Below are positions 11,031 through 23,570 of a DNA stretch of 64,000 nt, piece after piece. The notes under the pieces were generated by a model that saw only the letters and a list, made by a program, of their open reading frames with translations, had not been told where the DNA came from and did not search any database. Source of the stretch: Echinostoma caproni (lineage: Eukaryota > Platyhelminthes > Trematoda > Plagiorchiida > Echinostomatidae); the NCBI GenBank assembly GCA_900618425.1, contig UZAN01040982.1, positions 1 to 64,000 of the forward strand. The letters are read 5' to 3'. Numbering within the stretch: position 1 is the stretch's first letter; every line of letters begins with the position of its first letter. The position numbers were made by a program, and so were the translations under genes.

Positions 11031-13492
11031 TTTCTATATTTGCAAAAGTCGAATTACTATCATTTAATGTAATTTCGTGACATGAGTGCACCGTCCATCT
11101 TTCGCTGACTGAGTCGCTCTTTTCTGCCTCGTGTATATTCTCGTTTTTCCATCGAGTCATCTATCACCTCATCCTTCCACAGTATACGAAACTATGTTGC
11201 TGTTTATTGACGAACGTCACAAGCAAATGAATCTTCTTGAAATAGATCTTATGAGTTGTGCGCCCTAACTTCCAGTCTGATTCCTTTAGAAATGTGTATT
11301 TTCTGTTACAACCGCCAAATTGTCTACTGCATGCCTTGACTGTCTGGATCTTCTGGTAACCCAAAACCCATTGCTTCCGAATTACACTCCCTGGTAAATC
11401 GTTTTCTGTTTTCCTTTTTTTGCACCAATCTTTTTAATTCGACTTCCACAATTGTGTCTAGTTTGGTTATGTAGTCGCTCAGTACTAGTCGGTGGGGTTG
11501 CTTCAAGCTCATTATTGATTCGATTATTATTATGATTATTGGAGATGAATCGATTATAGTACCTATGACAGTATGGATACAGTGGTGTCTGAATAGCGTT
11601 GAATAATTGGGACAAATTACTCCAATACAACTTACGTCTCACGAGGTCAGACATGTATATTACACAAATTGTATCGTCAGCTATTTACTGCCAACACAAA
11701 CACATGGTTTCTATCGCAAAATGTAACTGATGATACATTGCCAGCAAGTACATGCGAATGACTGAAAACTATTATTATCTCAAATGTGTGCTGTCTGAAG
11801 GAATCAGTGTGACGTGGCGAAAACGTTGTGGGTACAAGTGACACTGTCATTGTTGACACTGAGGTTTCCTGTACCTGCGTAACTCCCGATTGTGTCTAGC
11901 TTACAAAAGATGTTTTACAAGAATAACCGGGTGATAACTGGATGGTTGCTATTTTCTTCTCGTCATGCGAATTTTCAATGGAGTGTGTTTGCAAATAACA
12001 CCGACAGCCGCTGTCAAAGAACGAATACTGGAAACATGGGTTAATCCCATTTAGGAACATTTTCTCTTTGGCGGTATGTTCTACACAAACTTTACACTTA
12101 GATTTTCTGAAATGATTTATGCGCCACCAAATATGCTTAGCTTAAAATTGGATACATACGTCAAGCGAAAAACTTGCGTAGTATTGTGAATTAACTTTGA
12201 ATTCCTCATGATAATATTATTAGTTGAATGCTTGACACAATGTGAAAAGCACCAATTCCGATGCAATTCGTATATAAGCATCAGGCTAGTGCATTATCAT
12301 ATGATGTGTAACAAAGTCTTAATGCTTCCAGGAAGAAACATGTCAAACTCTAGTTCACCAATGCAACTTATTTCCAACTTCAATTGGAAGAAAAGAACTG
12401 ACGGTTTGTATTAAATCCTTCCAAATAGAAGCAAATAATTTGAAGCCTGCGCTCTTATTTTTCAAATTTTGCACACTTGTACGTAGTATTATAGTATTAT
12501 AGTGTGTATATATGTATATTATAGTACTATAGAACGACAGGAACGTGGTTGATCAGTTTAATATATAACTAAGTAGTCGATGGTTAATCACTGGACTCTA
12601 TACCATTTCACATCTATTCAGTAATCACAGTTGGAACCATTTTGGAAACCAGTTTGGTGTGGTTAATTTGTGTCTCAAAGCTGTGTAAAACAATTGACTT
12701 TATATACTCGGAGAGGTTAAATGTGATACAGACTTTACAACTTCTATTAAGAGACACCAGACAAAACTGATTTGCTGACGAGTTCCCTTAGTCTGCTCCT
12801 GTAGGTTCGATTTGGTATCTACTTTCTACCCTACCACTGATCAGGTATATTCAAGTGTTACTGCTTACTAGAATGCTGAACTATGTAGGAACAGAATACC
12901 TATTTTTGTTTCCCTGTAACTGGTTTCTCTGCTAACATTGACCAGTCCTATTCCTATGGAACGGTTTGCTACAAGAACGAGTGATCTAGGTTTAGAGGTT
13001 TTGCACGTTTTATCGTGAGTGGGTGAGGAACATTGCGATCAGTACCAGGTAGACGTGAAATTTCAGATCTGCACGACGTCATCTTCTAGTAAATGAGCAT
13101 TACTTACGCTTACGATATACATTGTAAATAGAATGTAACAATTTATAATCATAAGATTATGCAGCAAGATCGTATCACAGTATTCACGTTGCTCCATTTA
13201 CTCAGTGACAGTTGTTTTTTTATAGTTTCCTCAATAAACAATTTGCCCCCATGATATCCAAAAGCACGCTTGCTCAGTAATTATTATTACCTTAGGAGTT
13301 GCTGGCGATGATTTACGATCCAATTAGTCATCTGCTTGCGGAAATCGATTTGTTGCAATAAAGTAAATCACACATTGAACAAAACCGTTAAAAGTATGCA
13401 CCGCGTTTCACGCCATTGCATGTGATCAGTTACGAGGACCGAATACATGGCTCATATGGGTCAATTCGTTCTGTATAGGGCAAATGAAGCAT
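11031..13492. other. No supported gene
   Basis: Low-complexity AT-rich stretches, including an imperfect palindromic run of 'tattatagt' units at about 12484-12533. Short frames (11382-11654 minus, 12208-12414 plus) lack motifs. Confidence 0.6.
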
Positions 13493-13690
13493 GAACTGCA
13501 AAGGTGGAGAGCACTGAAAAGCTGTGTCGATCGGGTTGGTTCTCAGCATTGCGAAGCCATCGACTAACAACCTCTTAACGATGGGATTTGTCATATTGTG
13601 AAATGGAATATGCGAAACTGTCTGGTCATCTGCAAAGGTAAACGGGAGGATAGCATTTCTGCGTTCTGCCTGTGAGGCCCCGAGTTTTAA
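13493..13690. repeat. Foldback repeat family, diverged copy
   Basis: The + strand from 'gaactgcaaaggtgg' onward aligns with the element at 28184-28445 in the same orientation: the left arm 'gagcactgaaaagctgt', the 'ggttctcag' arm end, and the interior. The right arm is not recognisable. The minus-strand frame 13430-13720 is a by-product; the same frame type appears in the other copy (28173-28385). Confidence 0.55.
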
Positions 13691-14676
13691 TCCCACTTGG
13701 GTTGATGGATTTTCTATCATGTATTCTGACCAAAAGTTAGAATTCTACCACAACCAATCCTCTTTGTATTCAAAAGTCTGAAATGAATACATATGAGGAA
13801 AGATGAAACATAAAACTAAAGATATAAACCGAAATTCAAATATGTAAACGTCAATATCGGCAGCGAAATACCCCATCGCAATGGTTTGTCTAAACCATGC
13901 TAAGGGACAAGTTCTGCCGTCAGTGCTGGTACGGACTGAAGTCGCTGAGTAGTCGTGGCGGATTTGTTACAGCCTCATATGGCAACAATGGGCTCAAAAT
14001 GTGTTAGACTGAGGTCGCTGAATGCGATCAAAAGCAGTAAGTCCTCCCTCCGTGAAGATTGACCCCGGGTGGTATTCACTATATGTCTGTGAGAATATAG
14101 ACTCGGTGGAACAAGACATAATCTTCGCATCCCTTAACTCCCTGATAAAAGAAGGGGGAAGTTCCAACCAATTGCTTCATCAGTTGAACTACTTAAGACT
14201 TTTGAGAGCAAGATTATCCAGGCTCTATCCTTTTTGGTTATTGTTTGTGATTCCAATCAGTTCTCCCATCGAATGCGTCGCTCTACCGTGGTTCTGGCGG
14301 GTACGTTGCAGTGATAATTGTGGTCGATTATTCTCAATCAGCCCTTTTTCATTTTCTGGCTCGTCTGATAATGTTAAAACTCCGTTGACTAAACCAAAAG
14401 ATTGAAACGGTGGTCTCTTAAGATCCGTAGACAATCTTCACAGTGTTTGTCACCAGATGTAAAACCGCGGCTCAATAATCGAACGTGAAAATATCATGGT
14501 AGTTCAAATAACTTAAAGGTTTTCCATTTCCTGTCTTTAAAAGTTTCACCAGGCGAAACAAGCATTCAGTCGTTAATTTGATATTCACATCTCTAATCGC
14601 TCGCGAAATATACGATGCTTCCAGGGAAATTTTGTCCAGTCATTCACATACGCATTCATACTACTTATTATGAAGT
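13691..14676. other. No supported gene
   Basis: Contains a 127-codon frame (14022-14405) with a proline/serine-rich, hydrophobic C-terminal half and no recognised motif. Its antisense frame is also open, which lowers the case for coding. Confidence 0.5.
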
Positions 14677-14715
14677 ATATATATATATACACACACATAT
14701 ATATATATATATATA
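14677..14715. repeat. AT/AC dinucleotide microsatellite
   Basis: Alternating (TA)n, (CA)n, (TA)n run. It directly abuts the dispersed repeat at 14716-14920, of which it may be the 3' tail on the minus strand. Confidence 0.9.
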
Positions 14716-14920
14716 AACGTATTTGGCACTGTAATGAACAGTGGTTTGGACTCTATGGTCCGATGTACGAGCCCTGTCACCGCCACTCAACTTGGACGGN
14801 AAGCCGTATTGTGGTTCGCCACTCCGAGTCCCGGAAATTAGGTTACCGGTTTCCATGATGGAGCAGCAGGTCCTCCTGACTATGGGGTTCATCCCATCTT
14901 CTGTTCACCACACAAATGTG
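14716..14920 (-). repeat. Dispersed repeat with microsatellite tail
   Basis: GC-richer block with sharp edges in AT-rich surroundings. Its minus-strand frame (14668-14892) gives a sequence of the kind often left in trematode gene predictions (SGGDRARTSDHRVQ), which I take as a sign of a multicopy repeat. Read on the minus strand it ends in the microsatellite, a common 3' end for SINEs. No clear B box is seen. One undetermined base at 14800. Confidence 0.45.
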
Positions 14921-17900
14921 TAATAAAAAATTGAGTGGTTTTATTGAAATGTAAAAGTATAAACTCACATATATTACAAAAATACAACTACAAGTGGCGT
15001 CAATAGTAAACCTCATTTGTAAACATGTGACAGATTTGCTGCTTCATTTTTTTACCTGTGATATGACAGAAATGGTTGTGAAATCATGCGACAGACTGTC
15101 ATTGAAGAGCTTCGTCTTTGTAACGTGATGGCATTCCGACAATGGGATGGCGTTCAAGACGGGTCATGTTATGGTAACGCATTCAACGTTAGGTCGATTC
15201 CAGCAATGAAGAACTCCTATTTTGCACCTGGATGTTCTGATTCCGTATAAAGGAATGAATTTTACATCATCAGACGGCTATACAGCTGAAAATGTTAGTG
15301 GAAAATACGCGAATATCGACGTGTTAGCACTACAGTGACAAGTGTCAAAAGCTGCATTATCATAATTTTTTAGAACAATGTGGTGCAAAGGATGAACAAC
15401 ACGCTCACTTTCACCGTTTAGCAACTGCTGAAAGGGTTCATGAATGTAGTGGATTAAATGGTAAAACACAATAATTTCCTACCTATACGGCGTCCATATA
15501 AACAACGATAGAAAAACTACCGGTACTCATTCTTATTACGCGATTACAGCGTTGTTTACGGACTTCATGTACATCTGTGTGTAGGTTAATGTCTCATGAT
15601 GCATTTCTAAAAAAAGCAGTGGGATATGAGATCGATCGTGAGTGATGATCCCGAGCAAATCTATAGCTATCGCCAAGAGCCGAGTAATAACTTAAAGTCA
15701 GAAACCTAGTGATAAGTTATTTCAGGATCATTCAGAATCTGTCAATACAAACTAGTGCACAGCAATCGCAAGCTCAGCATCTCTCGTAACTTTTCTTTAT
15801 AAAATCGAGGGCCATAGAATCGCTTTCACCTGATAGGAATTGCCATTCGAGGAATTTACAACGTTCGCATGCTAAGGGATATTTAACCAGAGTTTAGTTG
15901 ATAATTGTAATCGATTTCACGGTAAAGCACAAACAAAGCATTGGGTGAAAAGCTGTGGAGCTCCGTAAAACTCTTTTCACTTTTTTTCTTTATTTAAGGA
16001 AATTAGTGATCAAGAAATTCACACCCCACAGAGGGACGAAGTATCTAAACTATTTAAATACCAACCAGCTGGTCAGGCCACTTACAATCATGCTGATATA
16101 TATATGCAAATATATACGTATATTTACCTATATAGTCTATCTGCTGCTATGTTGCACCCCTCGGGAATCCGAAGAAAGTGGGTAAATTCCAGGATCTGCT
16201 ACACAGCAGGGTAAAGAGCAGTAGATGTTAATAAGTGATGTAAAACTCGGTTGCCATTTTTTTGACAAAATAAACTGGATCAATGAAAAGTAGGTTAATC
16301 TCGTCATTTGTTCCCAATGTTTATGGTTAAAAACTCTTTATTTATAACGGAGTTTAGATCTACCGTCCTGCGCATCATTTATCTATCGAATAAATTTAAT
16401 TTTTCATGACACGCTCAGCCTAATATCGGTACAATGTACGTGGTATTCCGCCTTTTTTCAGTTCTGTGTCTACTCATCCCTAAACTACTTCAAGGGAAAT
16501 TTTTCTGACCCACTTATCTCATAATAATTCCAGAGTTTCCTCTATTCCATTACAACGTTCGGCTTAACGCAGAATTGATTAAATGACGTCCACCATAATA
16601 CACAACAGTTTTAGCCATAATAATCACATCAGTGTTAACCCTTTCAAGGAAAATAAACGAGAACCAGTTCTAATACAGTTAGAAGGAAATAACATCCACA
16701 ATGGGTTAAATATCTGTTATGGGGTTTATTCGATAGATTGACGTCCTTCCAATATTCAAAATGAGTGTTCGTTGTGCAATCTATTTATGATTTTCTGGTG
16801 AAAAATGGATATCATTAGCGCCTGTGGATATCTATTCGTTCGTGCGCTCTTGTTGTTACCACTGTATTTTCAAAACGATTGATGCATTCATCATGATGGT
16901 TGTTGGTCGGACTAAGTTCAACGCGTGATGCCTTGACGTGATTCATAAACCATACCTTCTTCAAATTAAGATGTCCGAGTATCAATTTAATATGCCCTGT
17001 TGTAATGCGGATAGTAATACAGTCCGATTCCTCCATCGTTTCACATCCGACAAGTTCTGAAGCGGATGCTGCTTAAGGGCTTGTAAAGAATTACCACCGG
17101 AGAATCAGCTATGAAGCGATGCGCCATGTGGGAGATTCGGAATGAAAAAGTTCAAGTAATGATGACTCGCACTAGCGGGTTCTAAAGCGGGTTCTCGCGA
17201 ATTTTTTTCCGCAGGCGTGAGGCTGGAGTTTATTCGGAAGAAATTCTCTCCTGTTCAGTCAACCGAAGGCCATAAACGCCAGCAGACAGGAATTACTGCA
17301 ACTCTCAAGCAAATAACGATTCATAAACTAAGAATGCATCTCACAAACAGTCCTTAGACCTGGGTTACGATGACCTTTGGCAAGTGACCTGTCTAATTTC
17401 ATCTGTGCACTAGGACAAGTTAGAGTATCGTTCATCCATTTATACAGGTGCGTCCACGCAACGGTGTTTATCGATCGCTCGGATCTGACATATCACTCCA
17501 CTCATCCGCTTGCCAGTCAATCGCTGATATTGTTCACCCGTTTCCACGTTGGTGAGACCGAGACAATCGATAGACCAAATGACTTCAGTGGCTTTGGTGG
17601 CCACTGAATCAAAATTGACCACAATGGATTTTCACACAGTTCAGTGCAGTGCTCCACCGAATCGCAAACAACACTTTTCAGATTATAAATATATATTTTT
17701 AGCAAAATAATAAATCGTCGTTTGTATCAGTTTGGCTCCTCTTTGGAAATCAACAAACGCGCTGTTTAAATTAGTTGTCCACTACCCGAACTCCGAGCAT
17801 TAGCCAAAGCAAACAGCTTCAATTGATCTCTGATTGAGATGACTTCCAGCATATTCGTTGCCTCACATTCATCTTCTTTGCGTTGCTTCTCTCGATTCCA

Positions 17901-20333
17901 AACGAATTCATCTAACGACTAAAATCAGACTTGATACATAAATTTGAAATAACAAATTTCCTGATCATCAACTTCCAGCCAGGCAATTTATTCTTCAAAA
18001 AGACGGCCATCAATAGACACATAATGAGTAAAGTCATCGATCAAACCGCATTTATCCTCTGGTGACTGCATCACTGGCTGAAGCAATGTGGATTTGTACA
18101 TAACTTTCATGAAAGACATTGATAAATAACGCCCTGATCCATTGGTTGTGGCATTGAAGAACAGTTCGGAGGCAGCCGTACCAATTTGACTTTAGAGGAT
18201 ACTATGGCTTGGTTACGGCAAGAGGCANAGTAAAATAGAGCGCTTTTGAGAAACCATTTCGCAATTGATATCAAACAGCCAACTGTGAAATAACGTAGAA
18301 GTCATGTTTGCATTCTTTGAAGAATTATAACTGCATGGAATTCTTTTTCTAACTATACCTCGGAAACATCGTGGAATCTGAAACTTTCTAATCGTCAACG
18401 GTGATAACTATGCTCCAGTCATACTCCCACAAAGCAGGAAGTTGACCCAGAGTTAATTTTCTTTTAGGGAGTGGCGTGTAATACAAAGCTGTTTCATCTA
18501 CACCTTTTGCGCTTCCCTTTTGAATCTTAGCTGTCATTTTGAATTATCCTCATCAGGAAAAAATGGAAATCAGAGGTAACTCAGTCACGAAACCAATACA
18601 CCATCACGATCTGATGGATTACGTTTTCCACTTGCGATCAACGATCTCACCTCACCGCATTCTGCAGGCAATTATACATATCGTTCACCAAGAACACAAT
18701 TCATGTCACTATTACCCAGACTGTTGTACCATCCAGTCATACGCCGACAAGAATTGCCTATATCCGTCACAAGATACAATTGGTTATAATTTTGTATTTG
18801 TGAATATATGAAAACAGTTGTGTCTGATAAACACCCAAAACGAGACGTAATTCACAACACGTTCCCGAATGTTCTTTCATTAAACAGGTTTGATTTTGTG
18901 AACGACGTTGTTGAAACTATTACTTAAAGACAACAGCAGTTGTGATTTGATAATTGACCGGATTTCCATTGTTTCACGTTAGATTATTAGACTACAACTA
19001 AAACCTGTCGCCCATATTACAGCCACGATAGCCTTCGCTATGATATTTCTACATATTCAACTTTCCTCAAACTGTGGATAATTTCCAGGTTTTACGTGAA
19101 TGTGATCCATATTCATTGCACAGCTCAGGACTAATTTACAGAAATATAGCTTTGTGACAATAGAAAGTCGATCACGATACAAGTTCTAGTACTCCTGAGA
19201 TCAGGTCATGTAAATAAATGATGTTAAGAGAAAATTGTAGGCTGATCAACAAGGGGTGCGCAATAACTTTCCTATTCAATACTTATAGCGTTTTCATGTG
19301 GTTGTGGGATTCGACGCATTAGAATCACAGAGGTCTTATACTATACCGCAAATCTACCAGGCGGGACCTGGTCAGTTATCAAAATTACCTCTCCCATTTG
19401 ATAATTTGGAAAGATATTCAAGCTCATCAGGGGAGTGCTAAAGACTGCACCCTCGATCGAGCTAAATCTGTTGCGCAAACCTACCAGAGTTTCCCTGGCA
19501 GTCTCATCCAAAACGCGTTGGGCGAACCATTACCTCCTTAGATAACGCTTCTTGTCAGGTGCAATGCAGTTTCTCGTAGATGTCCTTTAGCCTTAACCAT
19601 GCCTTTTATTTTATTGTTGTATTCATTCAAGTTTGGTTCGTTCAAATTGATGTCAATCCGATCAAATATGACAACTACAAGCTATACATTCTGGCGATAT
19701 TTGTTCAGTGGAAGCAAGTGCAATTGTTTTTCGATCAACTGTTTTGTCTGAGGTAACGGCAGGTAATATAAGGTTTTTATCACTTGAGGTAACAACAACA
19801 AACTAGAGGTATAAGATGTGAGCAGTGTTGTATACATGCAACCTAGTTTTAAGCTGGCGTCCGTGAGAGTTAACGAGATCATAAATGCTGACATTTGTTC
19901 TGCGTTTTACGTTGATGGAATGGACAAACGGGACTCAGTGATTCAAATAAATGATTACTACTAAACGTAAAACAAGACAGTTTGATAACAAATTTATTAA
20001 AAAAATGTTTTTCAAAATGTTTGTGAAAACCCTCAAATATTGTAAGAGGTTTGCATTTTAGAAAAAGTTCCTCAAATGATTCATTGAGTGAAGTTATATC
20101 TAATGTAAATATAGTTGAAAAGTCAGAACTCAAACATCGTGTTCACCATGAGTTGGCACACCAATGCGGCATGTGAAATCATTTCCAGAATCCTAATCAA
20201 CCATTGGTAAAGTGCGCGTCCTTCAGAATGAAAACGCTGTGCAGTGCTGTCGATTGTGCAACTGAAACCAGAAAGTAAGAAGCAGCTTGAACGCCGTTCC
20301 TGGAAAGTCGAACACGCCTACGTATTCGCGGAA
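14921..20333. other. No supported gene; upstream region of the CUB gene
   Basis: Five kilobases without a frame I can defend. A short hydrophobic frame starts at 16436 (24 codons) and a 90-codon frame lies at 18539-18811; neither has support. At 19250-19560 the minus strand contains 'cgtcgaatccc', resembling a pol III B box, within a GC-richer block that may be another repeat. One undetermined base at 18228. Confidence 0.5.
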
Positions 20334-20341
20334 TATAAATA
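20334..20341 (+). promoter_or_regulatory. TATA box of the three-CUB gene
   Basis: TATAAATA lies 33 bases before the start codon at 20367. The copy at 53.2 kb keeps the same motif at the same 33-base distance, and the minus-strand copy at 58.9 kb has it 31 bases upstream. Conservation of motif and spacing in three paralogues supports function. The very short distance implies a short 5' untranslated leader or trans-splicing. Confidence 0.7.
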
Positions 20342-20366
20342 CTTAAAACGCAATACTGATTCAATC

Positions 20367-23300
20367 ATGGATAACATGTGGCGGAGTTCAATAGCATTTG
20401 TTATAATTATCAACGTTTTCGCACTTGCAAGTAAGTCTGATAAAATGCATCAATGCTATAAAAACTTGTAGGTGCCGACGATAAAGAATGCGGTCAGACA
20501 GCTTCTGAGGCATCTGAAACCTTGACAAAACTCGTTCTGCCTAGTACAAGAACAGAAAAATGTCAATGGACCATCAGCACACACACACAAAGATTCGTTC
20601 ACTTGTCCAGACCTGCAAGCACCACTGCTACTTCGAAAGAAGTAAGACGACTTAAATTTAACATTTCACAATGTGTAGGAAGAGTCAACTACGAATTGTA
20701 TTACACTGAGTGATGGGACATCATCACGGGGTGATTGGTGCGATCAAGAATATGAGCAAAAAATAGACTTCAAAGAAAAGATTATTATTCAGATGAAGTC
20801 AACCGGATTGCCTGCTGCCAAAGCAGCACTTCAAGATATCCCACTATATTTTCAATTGGGTAAGACTTGCCTAAGTTAAAGGGAAAACATTGTCATTTTG
20901 GATTAAAACGCATCAACTGTCATCCTTGATTTCCAACTAATTTTTATCAAATTTCAGTCAATGACCCCAAATGCACAGAAAAAGTGAATGCTCCAACTGA
21001 ATTGAAACAATACTTTAATATAACTAAGGAGCATCCAATTGTGCCGAAGATAGCCTGTGTTTGGCTACTGAAGTCCAGTTCAGATAAAAAATTGGAAATT
21101 TCGTTGGATGCAAAAACGGTGCGTTCGATCTAAATGAGTTTCTTGAAAGCGTTTTCGGCTTGATTTTAATAAGCACGTCAGTTAAAATCATGTCAACTGC
21201 TACATAGTGATAATGAACCCTAGTTCACTTTTTATCACACAATAAAGTTATGGTTGGTGTTTACTAACTGAGAGAATCATCATCATCAGAAACGTCTGTT
21301 CAATTGCATTCTATGAGATTGTTTTGTGCATTTGCACTATTGTTCTTAAGACCGCTGTGTACTTCTGTCCAACAGCAATGGAAACTACACTTTATTAGTT
21401 CTCCAAGTGTCAATGGATTGCTTTTGCGCATCCAAAAAACATTCGTAAATAAGTGGATCGATAGTTGTGCTCGATCCGTCGCTGATACGTTATTGTTTTG
21501 GTCCATTTGTATGACTCCTGACTGTGCGGTTGATTTGTATGACTGACTTGAAAATGAAAGCATAACAATATGCACATATAATTCTCCCATTGACAGCCCG
21601 TTGATATGGGCCAATGCATCACAGTTTCCTACGCAGGCAGTACAGACGCGATGTCAGCAAAACGAATTTGTTGTCAAGAGGGGAACAACGTTTTCACCGC
21701 AGAAGCTGGAAAAGACATCACTGTTGCGTTTGAAAGTTCAAGTGAGGAAGGTACTTTCATCGACAACTTCAAAGTGTATTATCAACTTGGTGAGTTTTAC
21801 TCATGCTTGAAGATCATAGGCATTTTAACGCCACTGAAACCAGTTTTATGTCCGTCGTTGTTTGGTTTTCAATGTATATTGGTTGATGATTACATGTTGC
21901 GGGTTCCGTAATGAAAAGACGCCTCATCTGAACGCTTTAATTTCGAACCATTAAATTGATGTCAGAAAAGAATTTTGTATCTCAAAATCGCGATGGAGCT
22001 CTGAAGTTCTTTCCCAGAATTTATTTGTTTTCCTACATATTACAACTCTAAAATGAATGCAGTGGCTTTTGAAATAGTTGAAGGTGCTTGGCAGGTATAT
22101 TAGTATTATTGCAATAGACGTTGTAGTAAATATATTACCTATTATGAAATACCAAACAGTGGTAGCTTAATCATGGGCACATGGCATACTATACAAAGAT
22201 AGTTGTATGTCACTTCATTTTCGCTCAACGCCCAAATCGTCAGGCAATTTAAATCACTCAATTAACTCACCCCGGATAATAAATGTGAGCAGTACTCCTT
22301 GAAAATACATTGTTTACAGTAACTAACTATAGATTTCAAATAATTTGCGAAAATGTATGTGCATGCTACTTTTGAATTCCAGTTTCGGATAAAGTGGAAA
22401 ATAATCGATGTAATGAAATTCCCGGTCCACCAACGAACAATGATCAATCTTTCACCGTTGCCGAATCCGGAGATACTATTCCAGCTGGCTTGGTTTGTAC
22501 TTGGAACATTTCCACGAGCGGTGGTAAAAGTATACGCGTCAGCTTGGATGTGGAACCGGTAAGAATTTTATATATTATTTTATACCCAACAACAATGTGT
22601 TACATTAATTTTAAAAGATCAATCCTATCGTGATTGAAAAATGGTGAGACAAAATGCTACCCCGCTCAAAACGTGTTCGATTACACTTTCAATCGTTTGG
22701 GTTTTCCACTTGAAGGATGCCATTCTAATACGGAAATGAATGTCCTAAAGTGAAGAGTTATTAACAAAGCACTATTGGAAACAAGACGCACAGTTGTGCG
22801 TAATGATTCTAGTGAACTTTTAAAGTTATTCAACCTTTTTTCCAAAACGGTACTGAAATGGTTCTCTTACAAGTTTTGTCCAATCAGAGTTCTGAAATTA
22901 GAACTTCTTCAGCAGAGCGATTTGTAAGGCATGGAGAATCAGAAACGTATTAGCGTCACCGTCTCAATGAATTCATTGAATATGGAGTTTTGTAGTTGAA
23001 GCTAAACTAACCCACGAATAACTAATTTCCACATTCGGCTGTAAACCTGTTGCCATTGAAATTTAAGTACACTAGGAACGGTAACAAAGTTAAATTTTGT
23101 TTTTTTTTTAATTTAGCCTAAAACGGAAAAGAATTGCATCAGGATTACTAATGAGGACAAGTCCGGAGCGAAAGAAATCTGTGGTAAAGAGCAGAGCAGC
23201 ACGTTCACATCCAATGGTCTAGGCGTTGTCGTCTCGTATGATGGAAAAACGGCAGCCAGTGCCGATCAAGCGAACTTCAAAATACACTATCAGTTCGGTC

Positions 23301-23570
23301 AGTTTCAATAATCAAACCAGTGTATGATTTCTATTGCAAATAATTATTTCTATTCAATTTTCATGAGTGTCCTGCATACTGCTAAGGTAGGTTCCCTCAG
23401 CGACATGCGTAACTACTAGAAGCATTTGCTATCCGTATGATCTAACTCATCGCTCTCCACCACACATCTTTCCGTTCACATCAAATAAAATTGTAGATGA
23501 CTCCATCAAATGCATGTCGACCACAATGCTCCTCGTTTTATGCGTCTTGTTCAGCACGTACGGTCAATAG
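20367..23570 (+). CDS. Secreted/GPI-like protein with three CUB-like domains (8 exons)
   Basis: Exons: 20367-20430, 20472-20641, 20679-20859, 20958-21118, 21597-21789, 22383-22558, 23117-23297, 23497-23570. All introns are GT-AG; the joined length is 1200 bases, 399 residues plus stop. Residues 1-21 form a signal peptide (MDNMWRSSIAFVIIINVFAL). Three domains follow at about 22-138, 139-256 and 257-375, with cysteines at 28/52/85/99, 144/172/199/217 and 266/295/322/337. Each has C-x-W after its second cysteine (QW54, VW174, TW297) and a closing aromatic strand (FKVYYQL, FKIHYQF), as in CUB folds. Each domain is split once: first-half exons run phase 1 to 0, second-half exons 0 to 1. The tail (376-399) is hydrophobic (MLLVLCVLF) with no basic anchor after it, suggesting a GPI signal. 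Glycosylation sequons: N159, N298. Introns 1 and 2 are 41 and 37 bases. Ligand and tissue are unknown. The first domain is the most diverged. Confidence 0.88.

Noticed and set aside
14022..14405. 127-codon frame as a gene
   Set aside because: Antisense is open over much of its length, and there is no motif or splice frame.
14677..14715. Short alternating repeats as a CRISPR or regulatory array
   Set aside because: Simple AT/AC microsatellite in a eukaryotic genome.
14668..14892. Minus-strand frame with SGGDRARTSDHRVQ as a possible gene
   Set aside because: It lies in a sharply bounded GC-rich repeat next to a microsatellite and has an undetermined base; repeat by-product.
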